This document shows, piece after piece, positions 53,625 to 63,966 of a stretch of 64,000 bases of DNA. Source of the DNA: a cyanobacterium endosymbiont of Epithemia clementina EcSB. GTDB taxonomy: Bacteria; Cyanobacteriota; Cyanobacteriia; Cyanobacteriales; Microcystaceae. Numbering within the stretch: position 1 is the stretch's first letter; every line of letters begins with the position of its first letter. Below the pieces are notes generated by a model. That model was given only the letters and a program-made list of their open reading frames with translations, searched no databases and was not told where the DNA came from. The stretch covers positions 1,481,110 through 1,545,109 of the forward strand of contig NZ_CP123991.1 in NCBI RefSeq assembly GCF_029919255.1. Direction: 5' to 3'. The position numbers and the translations under genes are program-made.

Positions 53625-55469
53625 ATGTTAGATCCCGAAACAAATACTTTTTTAAATTCCTCCTTATCGTCCTCAACTTCGGAACCTTTAATGTCAGAGC
53701 TAACCTCTTCTCAACAAATGCAGATTATTGATGATCTCAATAAGCTCCTAGAAATTCTACCCTCCACTATTCGAGCCAAAATTAAGGAACATCCTCAACA
53801 TGATAACTTGATTGAAGTCGTAATGGATTTAGGAAGATTGCCTGAAGCACGTTTTCCTGGTAAAGTCTCATATCTAGGAGATGTCCCCGTTTCTGCTAAA
53901 GATTTGAATTATAGTATTGAGCGCGTTGGACATTTCGGCGGCGATAACCGAGCCGGAATTGAGCGCACTTTACATCGTATTAGTGCCATTCGCAATCGCA
54001 GTGGAGAGATTATTGGTTTAACCTGTCGTATGGGACGGGCTGTTTTTGGAACCATTACCTTAATTCAGGATTTAGTGGAAACAGGAAAATCTCTACTGAT
54101 GTTAGGTCGTCCTGGAGTAGGAAAAACCACCGTTTTACGGGAAATTGCACGGGTGTTAGCCGATGATTTGCATAGAAGAGTCGTGATTATTGATACCTCT
54201 AACGAAATTGCCGGAGACGGAGATATTCCCCATCCTGCTATTGGTCGTGCCCGACGGATGCAAGTAGCTAGTCCTGAATTGCAGCACAGAGTGATGATTG
54301 AGGCAGTGGAAAACCATATGCCAGAAGTCATTGTTATCGATGAAATTGGAACCGAACTTGAAGCATTAGCTGCCCGTACTATTGCTGAAAGAGGAGTTCA
54401 ATTGGTGGGAACTGCCCACGGTAACCGCATTGAAAATTTGATTAAGAATCCGACTCTTTCTGATTTAGTTGGCGGTATTCAGGCAGTAATACTGGGAGAT
54501 GAAGAAGCCAGGCGACGGAGTTCACAAAAAACTATATTAGAACGGAAAGCTCCTCCCACCTTTGAAATTGCTGTCGAAATGTTAGAATGTCAGCGTTGGG
54601 TGATTCATGAAGATGTCTCGCAAACTGTCGATCTTCTCCTGCGCGGTGGCAAACCTAACCCCCCAATCAGAACGGTTGACAACTACGGACGGATTCAAAT
54701 TACCAAGGAAACCCCTGATAAACCATCTAATAATGTCTTGAGAAGCCATGCTTTTTTAGAGACACCAGAACATCCTGTAGGATGGCGTGCATCCGGTAAA
54801 ATTAGTCCAGTAGCTCCTTTTCTCAGCGAACAAAAGGGAGGGCTAGCTTCAGAATTTGATCGTTTGTTAGACGCCTCCTGGCATCAACCAGAGCCAACAA
54901 ACCATAAGGTTCGTACTCCAGGTCCCAATGGGGAGGATTGGCCTGTATATATTTACCCTTACGGTATTGGACGATCACAGATTGAACAGGTGATCGAAAT
55001 TCTCAATCTTCCGATCGTGTTAACTAAAGATTTACACGGTGCTGATGTGGTAGTAGCCTTGAGATCACACGTTAAAAATCAATCTAAGCTGCGTCAAATT
55101 GTTAATATTCGTCAAATTCCCATTCATGAGGTTAAGTCTAATACCATTCCCCAAATTACCAGAACTTTACAGCGAATTTTAGGGATGGATCAACTAAGAA
55201 TTCCTGAAACGGCAGATTTACGCTTGTTTACCCGTGGGGGTAATGATGATGAGTTAGAAGCTTTAGAAGAAGCAAGGTTAGCGGTAGAACAGATTGTATT
55301 GCCTAAAAGACAACCTGTGGAGTTATTACCGCGATCACCTAAAGTGAGGAAAATGCAACACGAATTAGTAGAACATTACCGTTTACAATCTGATAGTCTT
55401 GGAGAGGAACCTAACCGTAGATTGCGAATTTATCCTGCCTCAGTCCAACTAAAATACTCAGTAGAGTAG
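53625..55469 (+). CDS. ycf45: Ycf45-type AAA ATPase with R3H domain
   Basis: A 614-residue protein. The central ATPase domain has Walker A GRPGVGKTT at 161-169 and Walker B VIVIDEIG near 236-243, as in SpoIIIAA-like and Ycf45 proteins. The last 40 residues (ELVEHYRLQSDSLGEEPNRRLRIYP) form an R3H nucleic-acid-binding domain. The family is found in cyanobacteria and plastids; its function is not settled, and single-stranded nucleic acid binding is likely. ATG at 53625 is used; a second at codon 23 is possible. Confidence 0.87.
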   Translation: MLDPETNTFLNSSLSSSTSEPLMSELTSSQQMQIIDDLNKLLEILPSTIRAKIKEHPQHDNLIEVVMDLGRLPEARFPGKVSYLGDVPVSAKDLNYSIERVGHFGGDNRAGIERTLHRISAIRNRSGEIIGLTCRMGRAVFGTITLIQDLVETGKSLLMLGRPGVGKTTVLREIARVLADDLHRRVVIIDTSNEIAGDGDIPHPAIGRARRMQVASPELQHRVMIEAVENHMPEVIVIDEIGTELEALAARTIAERGVQLVGTAHGNRIENLIKNPTLSDLVGGIQAVILGDEEARRRSSQKTILERKAPPTFEIAVEMLECQRWVIHEDVSQTVDLLLRGGKPNPPIRTVDNYGRIQITKETPDKPSNNVLRSHAFLETPEHPVGWRASGKISPVAPFLSEQKGGLASEFDRLLDASWHQPEPTNHKVRTPGPNGEDWPVYIYPYGIGRSQIEQVIEILNLPIVLTKDLHGADVVVALRSHVKNQSKLRQIVNIRQIPIHEVKSNTIPQITRTLQRILGMDQLRIPETADLRLFTRGGNDDELEALEEARLAVEQIVLPKRQPVELLPRSPKVRKMQHELVEHYRLQSDSLGEEPNRRLRIYPASVQLKYSVE

Positions 55470-55471
55470 AG

Positions 55472-55684
55472 ATGGTTTACCCTCGTGGGTGTTTTAACAA
55501 AAAAAGTTTGATTCAATTATTTATTTTAATTTTAAATTTCTCCTCATTTTTTACGCTAGGTAATTTACCTTGTATTACAACACACAGCTGGGATCAAATA
55601 GTTATTGAGTCTGTTTGTCAAGTCATTAATCGTCAGGATATTGCAGCAGCGATGAAATTGACAGACAACAATTGTGTTTACTAG
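55472..55684 (+). pseudogene. Truncated exported protein gene
   Basis: It begins 2 bases after the ycf45 stop codon. The 70-residue frame has a signal-like hydrophobic segment (SLIQLFILILNFSSFFTLG) and then SWDQIVIESVCQVINRQDIAAAMKLTDN before a TAG. The reading frame continues past the stop with further coding-like pieces in other frames (for example LTFLSF), so the gene is probably broken soon after its N-terminal domain. Full-length family not recognised. Confidence 0.5.
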
Positions 55685-55754
55685 ACCAAGGTACTAACTT
55701 TTTTAAGCTTTTGAAAGGGAAGCAAACTTTTAGGAAATTATTTGGAAAATTGAT

Positions 55755-56090
55755 CTAAGATATTCTTAGTGATTTGTTATCTATTAGAGATGGTATCTCT
55801 ATAAAAGAGACATCGCTATAGAAGATAAGTGAACAATGAGACCTCTTTGAGATGTTGAACGCGTGATATAGTGTTTCTATTTCCAATGAAAGAGAAGTTA
55901 GTTTTCGTCGTTTATCGGAAGCAACTAAAAAGTTAGTTTTAGGATGAGATTTTATTGAATCCCCTGTTAAATTAAGCAAAGTAAATTTTGCAGTTGTTCG
56001 CTTGATAATATCTTTGGTTTGGCAAACATTCTCAGGAAAAAGAATAGTACGAGTTTGGAAAGATAACTGACGAAGTTTCAGCCTTCTCTA
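55755..56090 (-). pseudogene. Unrecognised protein remnant on the minus strand
   Basis: The minus strand reads LKLRQLSFQTRTILFPENVCQTKDIIKRTTAKFTLLNLTG, with no stop, followed by TNFLVASDKRRKLTSLSLEIETLYHAF. The composition is that of a real protein, and an internal ATG opens 74 codons. No complete gene or start is evident. It converges on the truncated gene at 55472-55684. Confidence 0.45.
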
Positions 56091-57081
56091 ATGTTCTTTT
56101 TGGGCTTTTTCATACTGTATTTTGTCGTATATAGTCAATTTTAATCCTCTATAAGATTTAGCTTATATAGAGTTGGAGTTCAGACTGAATATTGGGCTTG
56201 TGTAATTTTAGACTTGATAACTGTTCAAACAGAAGAAAATACTTAAATTTTTTTTTGTTCAAGACAAGTAGGAGAACTAATTACAATGTCTAACGTAGAT
56301 ACAGCTAACTAATCATTTAGCTAACTGTTGAATTGTTTCTAGAAGAGAACTCCTTATATTGTAGTTAATACTTGATAAATTATTTTAATTCTTAAAAGAT
56401 ATTTATAAACCATGGCTTAACATGTTTTTTGATTCTAGTTTTATTCTTGATGAAGTCTTTTAAATTTTGCTTTTGATTAGCGTATCACTAATCAAAAGCA
56501 AAATTTACCAGCAAGATCTACTTGAGTGTAGGAATTGTAATCAAATAAACTTCTAATAACTCCCCCATATTAATTGCTAAGTTACCCAGAAACTAGAAAA
56601 ACAAGTAATAGCGGAAGAAATAATATCCTGAATATTCTAATTTTGCTAGAAAGCACCCTAACAGGATATCAAAAAGCCTTTAAAATCCAAATTATACTTT
56701 CTATACAAGACTTTAACCATGATTTACTTATTATTTGTCAGTGCCAGATGTGAGGTTAATCAAGTTGATTCTTTGCTAAAAATTTCTTTACAATCGTTCG
56801 GTTATAGCGTTCTCACTCAATGCTTACTAACTTTAACCAGCCGTATTTTTTTTTGTTGTAAAGGGGATAAACTTTTGAAGCTTTAGCTCAATCTATTGAG
56901 ACAACTATTTAACTATATGTTAATTAACACATGATATTTACTAGACTTTTTAAATATTTGGTTACCCCACCCGCTACTTTTTTAAAAAAGTACGCCATAA
57001 GAAAATGGTCCTCAAAGAGCAAGACTTAAAATATAGTTTTTCGGTAACCAATGATTTCTAATCACTGGTTACTAATGATTC
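56091..57081. other. Decayed spacer
   Basis: About 1 kb. It includes a 20-bp hairpin (56461-56507) and a 55-codon frame at 56719-56886 (MIYLLFVSARCEVNQVDSLL...), which may be a small protein or the start of a frameshifted gene. Not otherwise interpretable. Confidence 0.45.
56461..56507. repeat. 20-bp perfect inverted repeat
   Basis: 56461-56480 pairs exactly with 56488-56507 around 7 bases. No adjacent intact gene. Confidence 0.75.
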
Positions 57082-57183
57082 TTAGATAATTTTGGCAACT
57101 CGTAGACCGAAATATAATCCTAAGGCAATCACTGTGAATACAACGAGATATCCTGCAAAAGCACCGACAGCAAAAACAGACAT
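57082..57183 (-). CDS. petL: Probable cytochrome b6f subunit PetL
   Basis: A 33-residue single-helix protein. The N-terminal MSVFAVGAFAGYLVVFTVIA is hydrophobic and the C-terminal GLYFGLRVAKII follows the cyanobacterial PetL pattern (a G-L-x-FGLR-x-x-K end). AGGAG lies 10 bases upstream of the ATG, which supports translation. PetL is a small stabilising subunit of the cytochrome b6f complex in the thylakoid or respiratory membrane. If right, it indicates that electron transport through b6f is kept although the phycobilisome genes are dead. Other small hydrophobic subunits are possible alternatives. Confidence 0.65.
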   Translation of the reverse strand: MSVFAVGAFAGYLVVFTVIALGLYFGLRVAKII

Positions 57184-57314
57184 TTTAAACAACTCCTGAT
57201 AATAACGAGCATTAAGTTATTGTACTCGAAAAATCTCCTCTATGGACATAATTATTTGATGGTTATATTTCTTACTAAAGAGCTTTATGATCTGAACTAA
57301 TATCTTTTAATTAT

Positions 57315-57510
57315 GGGAAAGCAAGATTAACACTTCGTAAATCATCCTCTTGAAGACTAGCTATATTTAAATATACTTTCTCTAAATCTAATTCGTTGAG
57401 AATAGCATTTTTAAAATCAGCTTTTTTTAAAAATTAGCTAAATTAATTTTAGTGAGATTCACTGAAGTTTCTTTAATAAATTCTAAATAGGGTTATGAGT
57501 AAAGGTAACC
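57315..57510 (-). pseudogene. Pentapeptide-repeat protein remnant
   Basis: Minus-strand reading gives SVNLTKINLANF, a stop, then KADFKNAILNELDLEKVYLNIASLQEDDLRSVNLAF before another stop. The A(D/N)LxX five-residue periodicity is typical of pentapeptide repeats. Only about 50 residues survive and no start is seen. Confidence 0.65.
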
Positions 57511-58100
57511 TAGCAGAAGTTCTGTATTTTAGCTCAAGATTTTTTCTCAACAAATTAAATTTTTCTTAGCTAGATGCTACATATTTTATTTTTAAGTATT
57601 TTTAATATGAATTATTGTTAATTTTGGAAACTTTTTTTAAAAAAATAAAAATACGTAAATAAAATAATAACTTTATGAATTAGAGATAAATACAATATTT
57701 ATTTTGAATTTTAATAAAAAAATAGTTAAATTATTAATTATTTAAATGTATTTAAAAATAAAATATAAACTTATCTTTATAATTATTTTTTTTAAACCTA
57801 CTACTAAATAGTATTCATAGAATAGATAGCTAAAAAAATTAATAAAAACTTTTAACAAAGAAAATATTAATATCTAATCACCTATATTTACTGATTAGTA
57901 AAATCTGTATTTTCGTCGAATAAAGCAACATAAACAACCCTATTTATGTTGCTTTATTCAAATAAATTGAAAGCGAATGCTACTTTAGTAATTATTTATT
58001 AATTAACAGTCAGAATCTTTGTTGATATATTCCAACTTATAACATTGTCATTTACAATTAATCAATATTGACAATACTTACAAGGGGAAATAGTTGATCC
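57511..58100. other. AT-rich spacer upstream of aroB
   Basis: About 590 bases of A/T-rich sequence with a 17-bp hairpin at 57918-57959. The aroB promoter should lie downstream of the hairpin. Confidence 0.5.
57918..57959. repeat. 17-bp perfect inverted repeat
   Basis: 57918-57934 pairs exactly with 57943-57959 around an 8-base loop, about 140 bases upstream of aroB. Confidence 0.7.
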
Positions 58101-59192
58101 GTGATACCTTCAATTGTTGAAGTTAAACTACCACATGCCTCATATCAGGTTGTGATCGCCTCAAATATTCTCAGTCAATTGGGGAGTTATCTTGAACTCC
58201 TTAACCTGGGTCAAAAAATTCTTCTAATTTCTAATCCAGAAATTTTTAACCATTATGGAGAGATAGTGGTTGACTCTCTCACAAAATCGGGATTTAAAGT
58301 ATTTAACCATCTGATCCCCTCTGGGGAGCTCTATAAAACTCTAAATCTGATTGCCCAAGTTTATGATATAGCCTTAAAAAATCATCTCGAACGGTCATCA
58401 ACCATGATAGCCTTAGGGGGGGGGGTTATCGGTGATATGACAGGGTTTGCAGCAGCTACATGGCTTAGAGGAATCAATTTTGTTCAGGTTCCTACGTCCT
58501 TTTTGGGAATGGTGGATGCTTCTATCGGAGGTAAGACAGGGGTTAATCATCCCCAAGGAAAAAATCTTATTGGGGCGTTTTATCAACCCCGTTTAGTTTT
58601 TATTGATCCTTTCGTACTGAAAACTTTACCCGTGAGGGAATTCCGCGCAGGAATGGCAGAAGTGATTAAATATGGAATTATTTGGGACCGAGATTTATTT
58701 AGTAAATTAGAACAAGCTACAATCCTTGATAATTTAGATAGTTTAAGTCAGGAATTATTGCAAACTATTATAACCAGATCTTGCCAAGCCAAGGTAGATG
58801 TTGTCGTTCAAGACGAAAAAGAAGCAGAGTTACGAGCTATTTTAAATTACGGTCATACTATTGGTCATGCGATAGAAAGTTTAACTGGATATGGAATAAT
58901 TAATCATGGAGAAGCAGTAGGAATGGGAATGATAGCGGCAGGCAAAATTGCCGTTAAGTTGCGATTATGGACTGAAGAAGAAGCTGGACGACAAGATAAT
59001 TTAATTGCAAAAGTAGGATTACCAACTGCTTTTCCTAAAATGTTAAAAATTGACGAAGTTATTAATGTTTTACAAACTGATAAAAAAGTGAAAGCTAGTA
59101 AAGTTCGTTTTATTCTTCCTACAGAAATTGGGAAAGTTATCATTAGCGATAAAGTTTCATCTAAAGTCATTAGAGACTGTTTGTTTACTTAA
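58101..59192 (+). CDS. aroB: 3-Dehydroquinate synthase
   Basis: AroB makes dehydroquinate in the shikimate pathway. The 363-residue length is standard; the likely start is GTG 58101. Motifs: SGELYKT, the NAD loop [15 protein letters not shown] at 104-118, [11 protein letters not shown], then [18 protein letters not shown] and [10 protein letters not shown] with the metal histidines. The codons for G106-G108 lie in a run of ten G bases (58426-58435), which is unusual in this AT-rich genome and prone to slippage. The frame is intact at this length. Confidence 0.94.
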   Translation: MIPSIVEVKLPHASYQVVIASNILSQLGSYLELLNLGQKILLISNPEIFNHYGEIVVDSLTKSGFKVFNHLIPSGELYKTLNLIAQVYDIALKNHLERSSTMIALGGGVIGDMTGFAAATWLRGINFVQVPTSFLGMVDASIGGKTGVNHPQGKNLIGAFYQPRLVFIDPFVLKTLPVREFRAGMAEVIKYGIIWDRDLFSKLEQATILDNLDSLSQELLQTIITRSCQAKVDVVVQDEKEAELRAILNYGHTIGHAIESLTGYGIINHGEAVGMGMIAAGKIAVKLRLWTEEEAGRQDNLIAKVGLPTAFPKMLKIDEVINVLQTDKKVKASKVRFILPTEIGKVIISDKVSSKVIRDCLFT

Positions 59193-59404
59193 GTTTTAAT
59201 TTAAAGAGAGCATGATTAATTGATAAATGTTCTAGAAAACAGTTGCAATATTTTGGTAACTATTTTTACGATAGTGTGGTGCATTTGTAAATTAACTAAA
59301 ACACCTTGGGGTAGTCTGAACTCTCAATTTTTAAAGAGACAGAGACATTAAGAATTCAAGCTGTCCCGTTGATCTAAAAATTCCTAACAATGATTTGGAA
59401 AAAA

Positions 59405-59438
59405 TCCCCCACTGAAATCTATAGATCTTAGTGGGGGA
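59405..59438. terminator. Bidirectional terminator between aroB and RHH gene
   Basis: TCCCCCACT at 59405-59413 pairs with AGTGGGGGA at 59430-59438, with A and T runs outside the stem. It lies between convergent genes and 6 bases from the end of the minus-strand gene. Confidence 0.75.
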
Positions 59439-59443
59439 ATATG

Positions 59444-59782
59444 TTAATGATTAGTAATACTCTCCATACTTAAAGGGACTAAATCTCCATGAATAGTCAA
59501 TCCCAACAACATAAGTTCGTTTTCTGGAATTAGTTTACCTGTGAGAACACAGCTTTCATCTTTTCTAGCAGAAGCTTCGATGGTAGCGCGAATATCCATT
59601 TTCGAAAATTGAGGTCGATAATCTCCTGATTTCTGTTGTACATAGTTCCAAAGAATATCTCTGATTAATGCCTGATAACCTTGGTTTCCTGCTAATTCCT
59701 TAAGCTTTTGTTTTAAGCTTCGTTCTAAGCGAATACTGGTAACTTCCATCTCGGTTGTTGAAGTCCGTGGAAGGGTTCGCAT
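59444..59782 (-). CDS. Ribbon-helix-helix-like small protein
   Basis: From ATG 59782, 112 residues; a GGAG about 11 bases upstream supports this start over an ATG ten codons further up (59812). The N-terminal part TEMEVTSIRLERSLKQKLKELAGNQGYQALIRDILWNYV has the strand plus two helices of ribbon-helix-helix DNA-binding proteins. The C-terminal half (GKLIPENELMLLGLTIHGDLVPL) is probably a small beta domain. Similar proteins are widespread in cyanobacteria; targets unknown. Confidence 0.72.
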   Translation of the reverse strand: MRTLPRTSTTEMEVTSIRLERSLKQKLKELAGNQGYQALIRDILWNYVQQKSGDYRPQFSKMDIRATIEASARKDESCVLTGKLIPENELMLLGLTIHGDLVPLSMESITNH

Positions 59783-61008
59783 AATGTTGGTCTCCAAAAA
59801 GTGCGGATGCATGTGCTACAAGTGTATATGACTACCCTATTGACGAACAAGTAGAAGTTATGAATTAAAAACTATATTCAGATATATACTTTTTGGTATG
59901 AATAAAGTAATAAGGTGATCGCCATATGTTTTTATCACTCAAAATTATTTAAAAATTACTAAATATTTTTAAAAAAGTGATTAAATTTTAGTTTGAATGT
60001 TCTAAAATAGAATGATAGTTGACTTCAAAAAATTATTTTTTTGATTTGATACCGGTCATCGATATATGTTTTATATACTCTGTACTGAGATTCATCTCTC
60101 TCGATATTTCGACTTTGTTTAGAATCTTTCTTAATCATGAGTTAAAACTAATCGAGTTCACTGTAAAACTACCTTTATGGAAGCGGACTTACTGCTAGTT
60201 AGATTATCTAAAAATTATCAAATTTTGACTATAGATTGATGTTCTCTGAATAATCTCCCTATTCTTCTTTGTACCTGCTTATGTTTGGCAAACTTATGTT
60301 GGATTCAATTAGACTTTTCAATTGAATCAGAATTATATGGATAACGGATATCTATTTTAGGTATCTTTTGTTGATTTAATATGAAGTTGAAGAAGTAATC
60401 ACCTAATATTATTTTCATTGTTATGATTAGTTTTTATAGGAATAAAAATTAACAGGTGTAGTCATTTCTCATTAACCATTACTTAAATTCTTAGTGGTGG
60501 TATTAATGCTCAGTTTTATGATGAATATTCCACTTATAATAGACATTATTAAATCTATTTTTAATGATTTGCAACAAAGTTATTTAGTTTTTCTTTCTAA
60601 CTTTAACTGAAAAGATTCGACTCAAGATTAATCAGACTAAAGCAATAATAGAGTTTATATCGCCTATATTTCTAGCAAACGGAGTAAACATGATTTTATA
60701 GTTTATACGACGTTAAGTTCTTATTGACGCTAATATTCGAGGTTCCGTTAGACAATCAACTATTAGTGGAGATAGAAAAAAATAGCTTTTTAAACTAATT
60801 AATTAGATCGATTGAATATTATAATTATTGAACGCATAGTTTAAATTAACAGAACTTACAACTTTGAAATATTACCTATATTGCCTAATTAAACGACAAA
60901 ACTATAATATAAGATATCCTATTTTTTATTAATTAAATGTGCATTAATTTGTTTTTGCCTTATTAATAATAGTAATATAATCAAATTTATAAAATAAAAA
61001 GTTAAGCA

Positions 61009-61048
61009 TATATAAATTGTAATAATATTTATTATTACAATTTATATA
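61009..61048. repeat. First of two adjacent hairpins (18 bp)
   Basis: 61009-61026 pairs exactly with 61031-61048 around ATTT. The last 3 bases of the right arm are shared with the next hairpin. Confidence 0.65.
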
Positions 61049-61096
61049 GTAAATTATTAACTATTTTCTGTGGGAAAACAGTTAATAATTTACTAT
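61046..61096. repeat. Second of two adjacent hairpins (17 bp)
   Basis: 61046-61062 pairs exactly with 61080-61096 around a 17-base loop containing TTTTC and GAAAA-type complementary pieces. It directly abuts the first hairpin. Confidence 0.7.
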
Positions 61097-62957
61097 GGAA
61101 AAACTTTAATATATTTATATATTTTTTATTCTTATTTAAGCTATTTTTAGACTTATATATAGTAATTTTATAAAAAAATATAAAAAAAATTTCGATTAAT
61201 TTTTTCAATTTTTTTATAATAACTGGCTAATTTAAAATGTTCTAAATTCTTTTTTAAGTTTGTATATATTTGAAAAAGTTAGTTAGAGTTTATATTTATA
61301 ACTTAATTGTACTTTATTTATATGCTTGAAGCTTCTTGCTTTTTAAGTTGAATATGTTTTAAGATTTAACCAGGACATATTTTGTATTTTTTTACCAGCT
61401 CTTCTAAAATATTTATGCAATTAATAATAAGATAATTAATCTGGTTAAATTTATGGAATAATATTGCACTTTTGATAACTGTCAGACTTAAAGATTTAGG
61501 TAGAAAATTCTATAGTTTATACTCAGTTTTTTCTGCCATCTATTTAAAACTTTTGCTTTTTTTCTCAACACCCTTGACTAAACTAATTATCTTTATTTTT
61601 TTTGGTTTTTAGGAAGTGATATATCTTTTTAGATATATATCCACATGGATAATTTTCTTTTTTGTTAAATCTGACCGTATCTAAATCTTTTTATTAAGAA
61701 ATTATTTTTTAATAAAAAGATAAAAGTTTTTTTCTCGTTTCTTGTTTTTTTAGAAAAAACAAATTCTACTTTGTTTAGTAAAATCATCATTTTTTTGCAT
61801 ATGTTTTTATTATAATTTTTTAATTATTAATAGTTACTATATACTCTTAAATTTTAATATAAAAAAATAACAACTATAAAGTTAAAGTATTATAGATTAT
61901 GGCGAATATTAAATGAATAACAGTTTTTATTTCTTTTTTTTTTATACTGTTTAAATTACTTCTAAATATAAATTAAAAATATAAAATACTAGACTAACTA
62001 ATAGTAATTATTTAATTACTAATATCAATCATAAAACTGTACTAAAATTTCTGTATTATGCCATATTTTCTACTATTCTAACCTGTAGTATTAATTTATT
62101 TAGAATATTTTTAATAGAATTTTCTCAATTTAGACTAAATATATTAAATTTTAGCTAAAGCCTTTTTAAAGCTTCTATATTTTATATATTTCAGGATTTG
62201 CTTATTTATATGATTTCTACGCTAACTCCTTTATATAAATCTATATATATTACATAATAATTTTTTTATTCTTCAATTAAAGAAATTGATAAAATTACTG
62301 ACTGTTTCAATAGCTGAGAGTTTTGATATATAGTTATTAATTTAAATTTTTGAATATCTTAGTTATTTTCTATTCACTTATTTCATTCCTTATGTCACTA
62401 TTTAACACCTCTTAAATGAAAAGGTATTAAATAATTTTTATCTTAAATATTTCAATATATATTTAATTATTTATTAGGTAAATTTATTCCAGCATTAATC
62501 ACATCCAATTTTATAAAAATCAATTTTAAAGCAGATAGTTCTTTCTGCTAAAGACAAAACAAATATATAAATGTTAATTCATTATTTATATAAATTTTTT
62601 TAGCATTAACAGAGGGAAATATATTGTTAATTAAACTAAAGTTCAATTGCATTGAATAGATATGCAATACTACTCTTCAATTCAAAGAATAGCAAAATTT
62701 ACGGCTTCGAACTGAATCGTCTAACTATCTGTTTAATTTTTAACATCCTTTACAAGACATTAGGATCACACCGGTAGAATAATTGAAGTCTATAACACTG
62801 AAGGTAATTGTATGACTGTGCATAGAAAAAGATAGTAAATTAAATCCTTTAAATTTAGATAATCGATGCTATTGAGATCTATCTTGATCCATTGTTAAGT
62901 TATAATGTTCGAGTTACGTTAGTAGATAATAAGTAACTTTACTTAATAAAACGATAG

Positions 62958-63185
62958 ATGACTATTCAAACTCTTACTCGTTCGTCTTCACCCAACTACC
63001 AGACCTCTATTAGTTCCTCAACTCAGCAGCGGTCACAAACAAAGATAGAGTCAAATTCAGTAAGACAACTAAGCAAATCCTATCAAGCAATACAGCAACT
63101 AAAATATTTACATCTAAAAGCTGAAATTGACGTTCTTCTACAAAAGTTACAGACGATAAAGCAAAATAATCAAATGGAGAGCTAA
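62958..63185 (+). CDS. Small hypothetical protein with C-terminal helix
   Basis: A 75-residue protein. The first half is S/T/Q-rich and probably disordered; the second half (VRQLSKSYQAIQQLKYLHLKAEIDVLLQKLQTIKQNN) should form a long amphipathic helix or coiled coil. It ends 10 bases before a hairpin. The coding look, ATG start and terminator support a real gene. Family not recognised. Confidence 0.55.
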   Translation: MTIQTLTRSSSPNYQTSISSSTQQRSQTKIESNSVRQLSKSYQAIQQLKYLHLKAEIDVLLQKLQTIKQNNQMES

Positions 63186-63194
63186 TTCTAATCA

Positions 63195-63221
63195 AAAAGG
63201 CGATTAAATTGATCGCCTTTT
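63195..63221 (+). terminator. Terminator after the small gene
   Basis: AAAAGGCGAT (63195-63204) pairs with ATCGCCTTTT (63212-63221). It sits immediately after the plus-strand gene. Confidence 0.75.
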
Positions 63222-63227
63222 ATCATC

Positions 63228-63255
63228 TTTGAGTTCATATTTGTATGAACTCAAA
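63228..63255 (-). terminator. Terminator after rpe
   Basis: TTTGAGTTCATA (63228-63239) pairs with 63244-63255 around 4 bases, 10 bases beyond the rpe stop codon on the minus strand. Confidence 0.7.
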
Positions 63256-63264
63256 TTTTAGAGG

Positions 63265-63966
63265 TTAAACTGCCGCTAATTCTGGCTGAGGACGCTTGCT
63301 GTTTCGAATTTTTTCAATGGCTTCGTCATAGCTAGGAGCTTCGAATATTGCTGAGCCGGCAACAATAGCGTTAGCACCCGCTTCTAACACTTGCCAAGTA
63401 TTGTCTGGTTTTAAACCTCCATCAACCTCGATCCAAGGATCTAGTCCACGCTCATCACACATCTGACGGAGTGTACTAATTTTACCTACCATTTCGGGAA
63501 TAAAGCTTTGACCGCCAAATCCCGGATTAACACTCATAATCAGTACCAAGTCACATAGTTCTAGGACGTATTCGATTAAGTTTAAGGGAGTAGAAGGATT
63601 AAGAACTACGCCAGCTTTTTTACCTAATTCTCGAATTTGTCCTAGGGTGCGGTGTAGATGAGGAGAAACGTTATGTTCGGCATGAACAGAAATAATATCA
63701 GCACCAGCTTTGGCAAAATCAGCAACATATTTTTCAGGTTCAACAATCATTAAGTGAACATCCAAAGGCTTGTCAGTGTAGGGACGAATTGCCTTAATGA
63801 CCAGTGGACCAATAGTGATGTTAGGGACAAAACGACCGTCCATTACATCAACATGAATCCAATCAGCTCCTGCTTTGTCTACGGCTCGGACTTCTTCTCC
63901 TAAAAGACTAAAGTCAGCTGAGAGAATGGAAGGGGAAATTACGATGGATTTAGTAGATTGGCTCAT
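63265..63966 (-). CDS. rpe: Ribulose-phosphate 3-epimerase
   Basis: Rpe interconverts ribulose-5- and xylulose-5-phosphate in the pentose phosphate and Calvin pathways. The 233 residues begin [14 protein letters not shown] and contain [14 protein letters not shown], the DVHLMI motif, [15 protein letters not shown] and [10 protein letters not shown], all family signatures with metal-binding H, D and D residues. Length and sequence are intact. It continues to be useful without photosynthesis through the oxidative pentose phosphate pathway. Confidence 0.95.
   Translation of the reverse strand: MSQSTKSIVISPSILSADFSLLGEEVRAVDKAGADWIHVDVMDGRFVPNITIGPLVIKAIRPYTDKPLDVHLMIVEPEKYVADFAKAGADIISVHAEHNVSPHLHRTLGQIRELGKKAGVVLNPSTPLNLIEYVLELCDLVLIMSVNPGFGGQSFIPEMVGKISTLRQMCDERGLDPWIEVDGGLKPDNTWQVLEAGANAIVAGSAIFEAPSYDEAIEKIRNSKRPQPELAAV

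Larger units (their letters stand above)
59813..62957. other. 3.1-kb AT-rich gene desert
   Basis: No intact gene, no tRNA and no protein remnant recognised on either strand. The middle (about 60900-62700) is nearly pure A/T. Two adjacent hairpins lie at 61009-61096. Confidence 0.65.
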
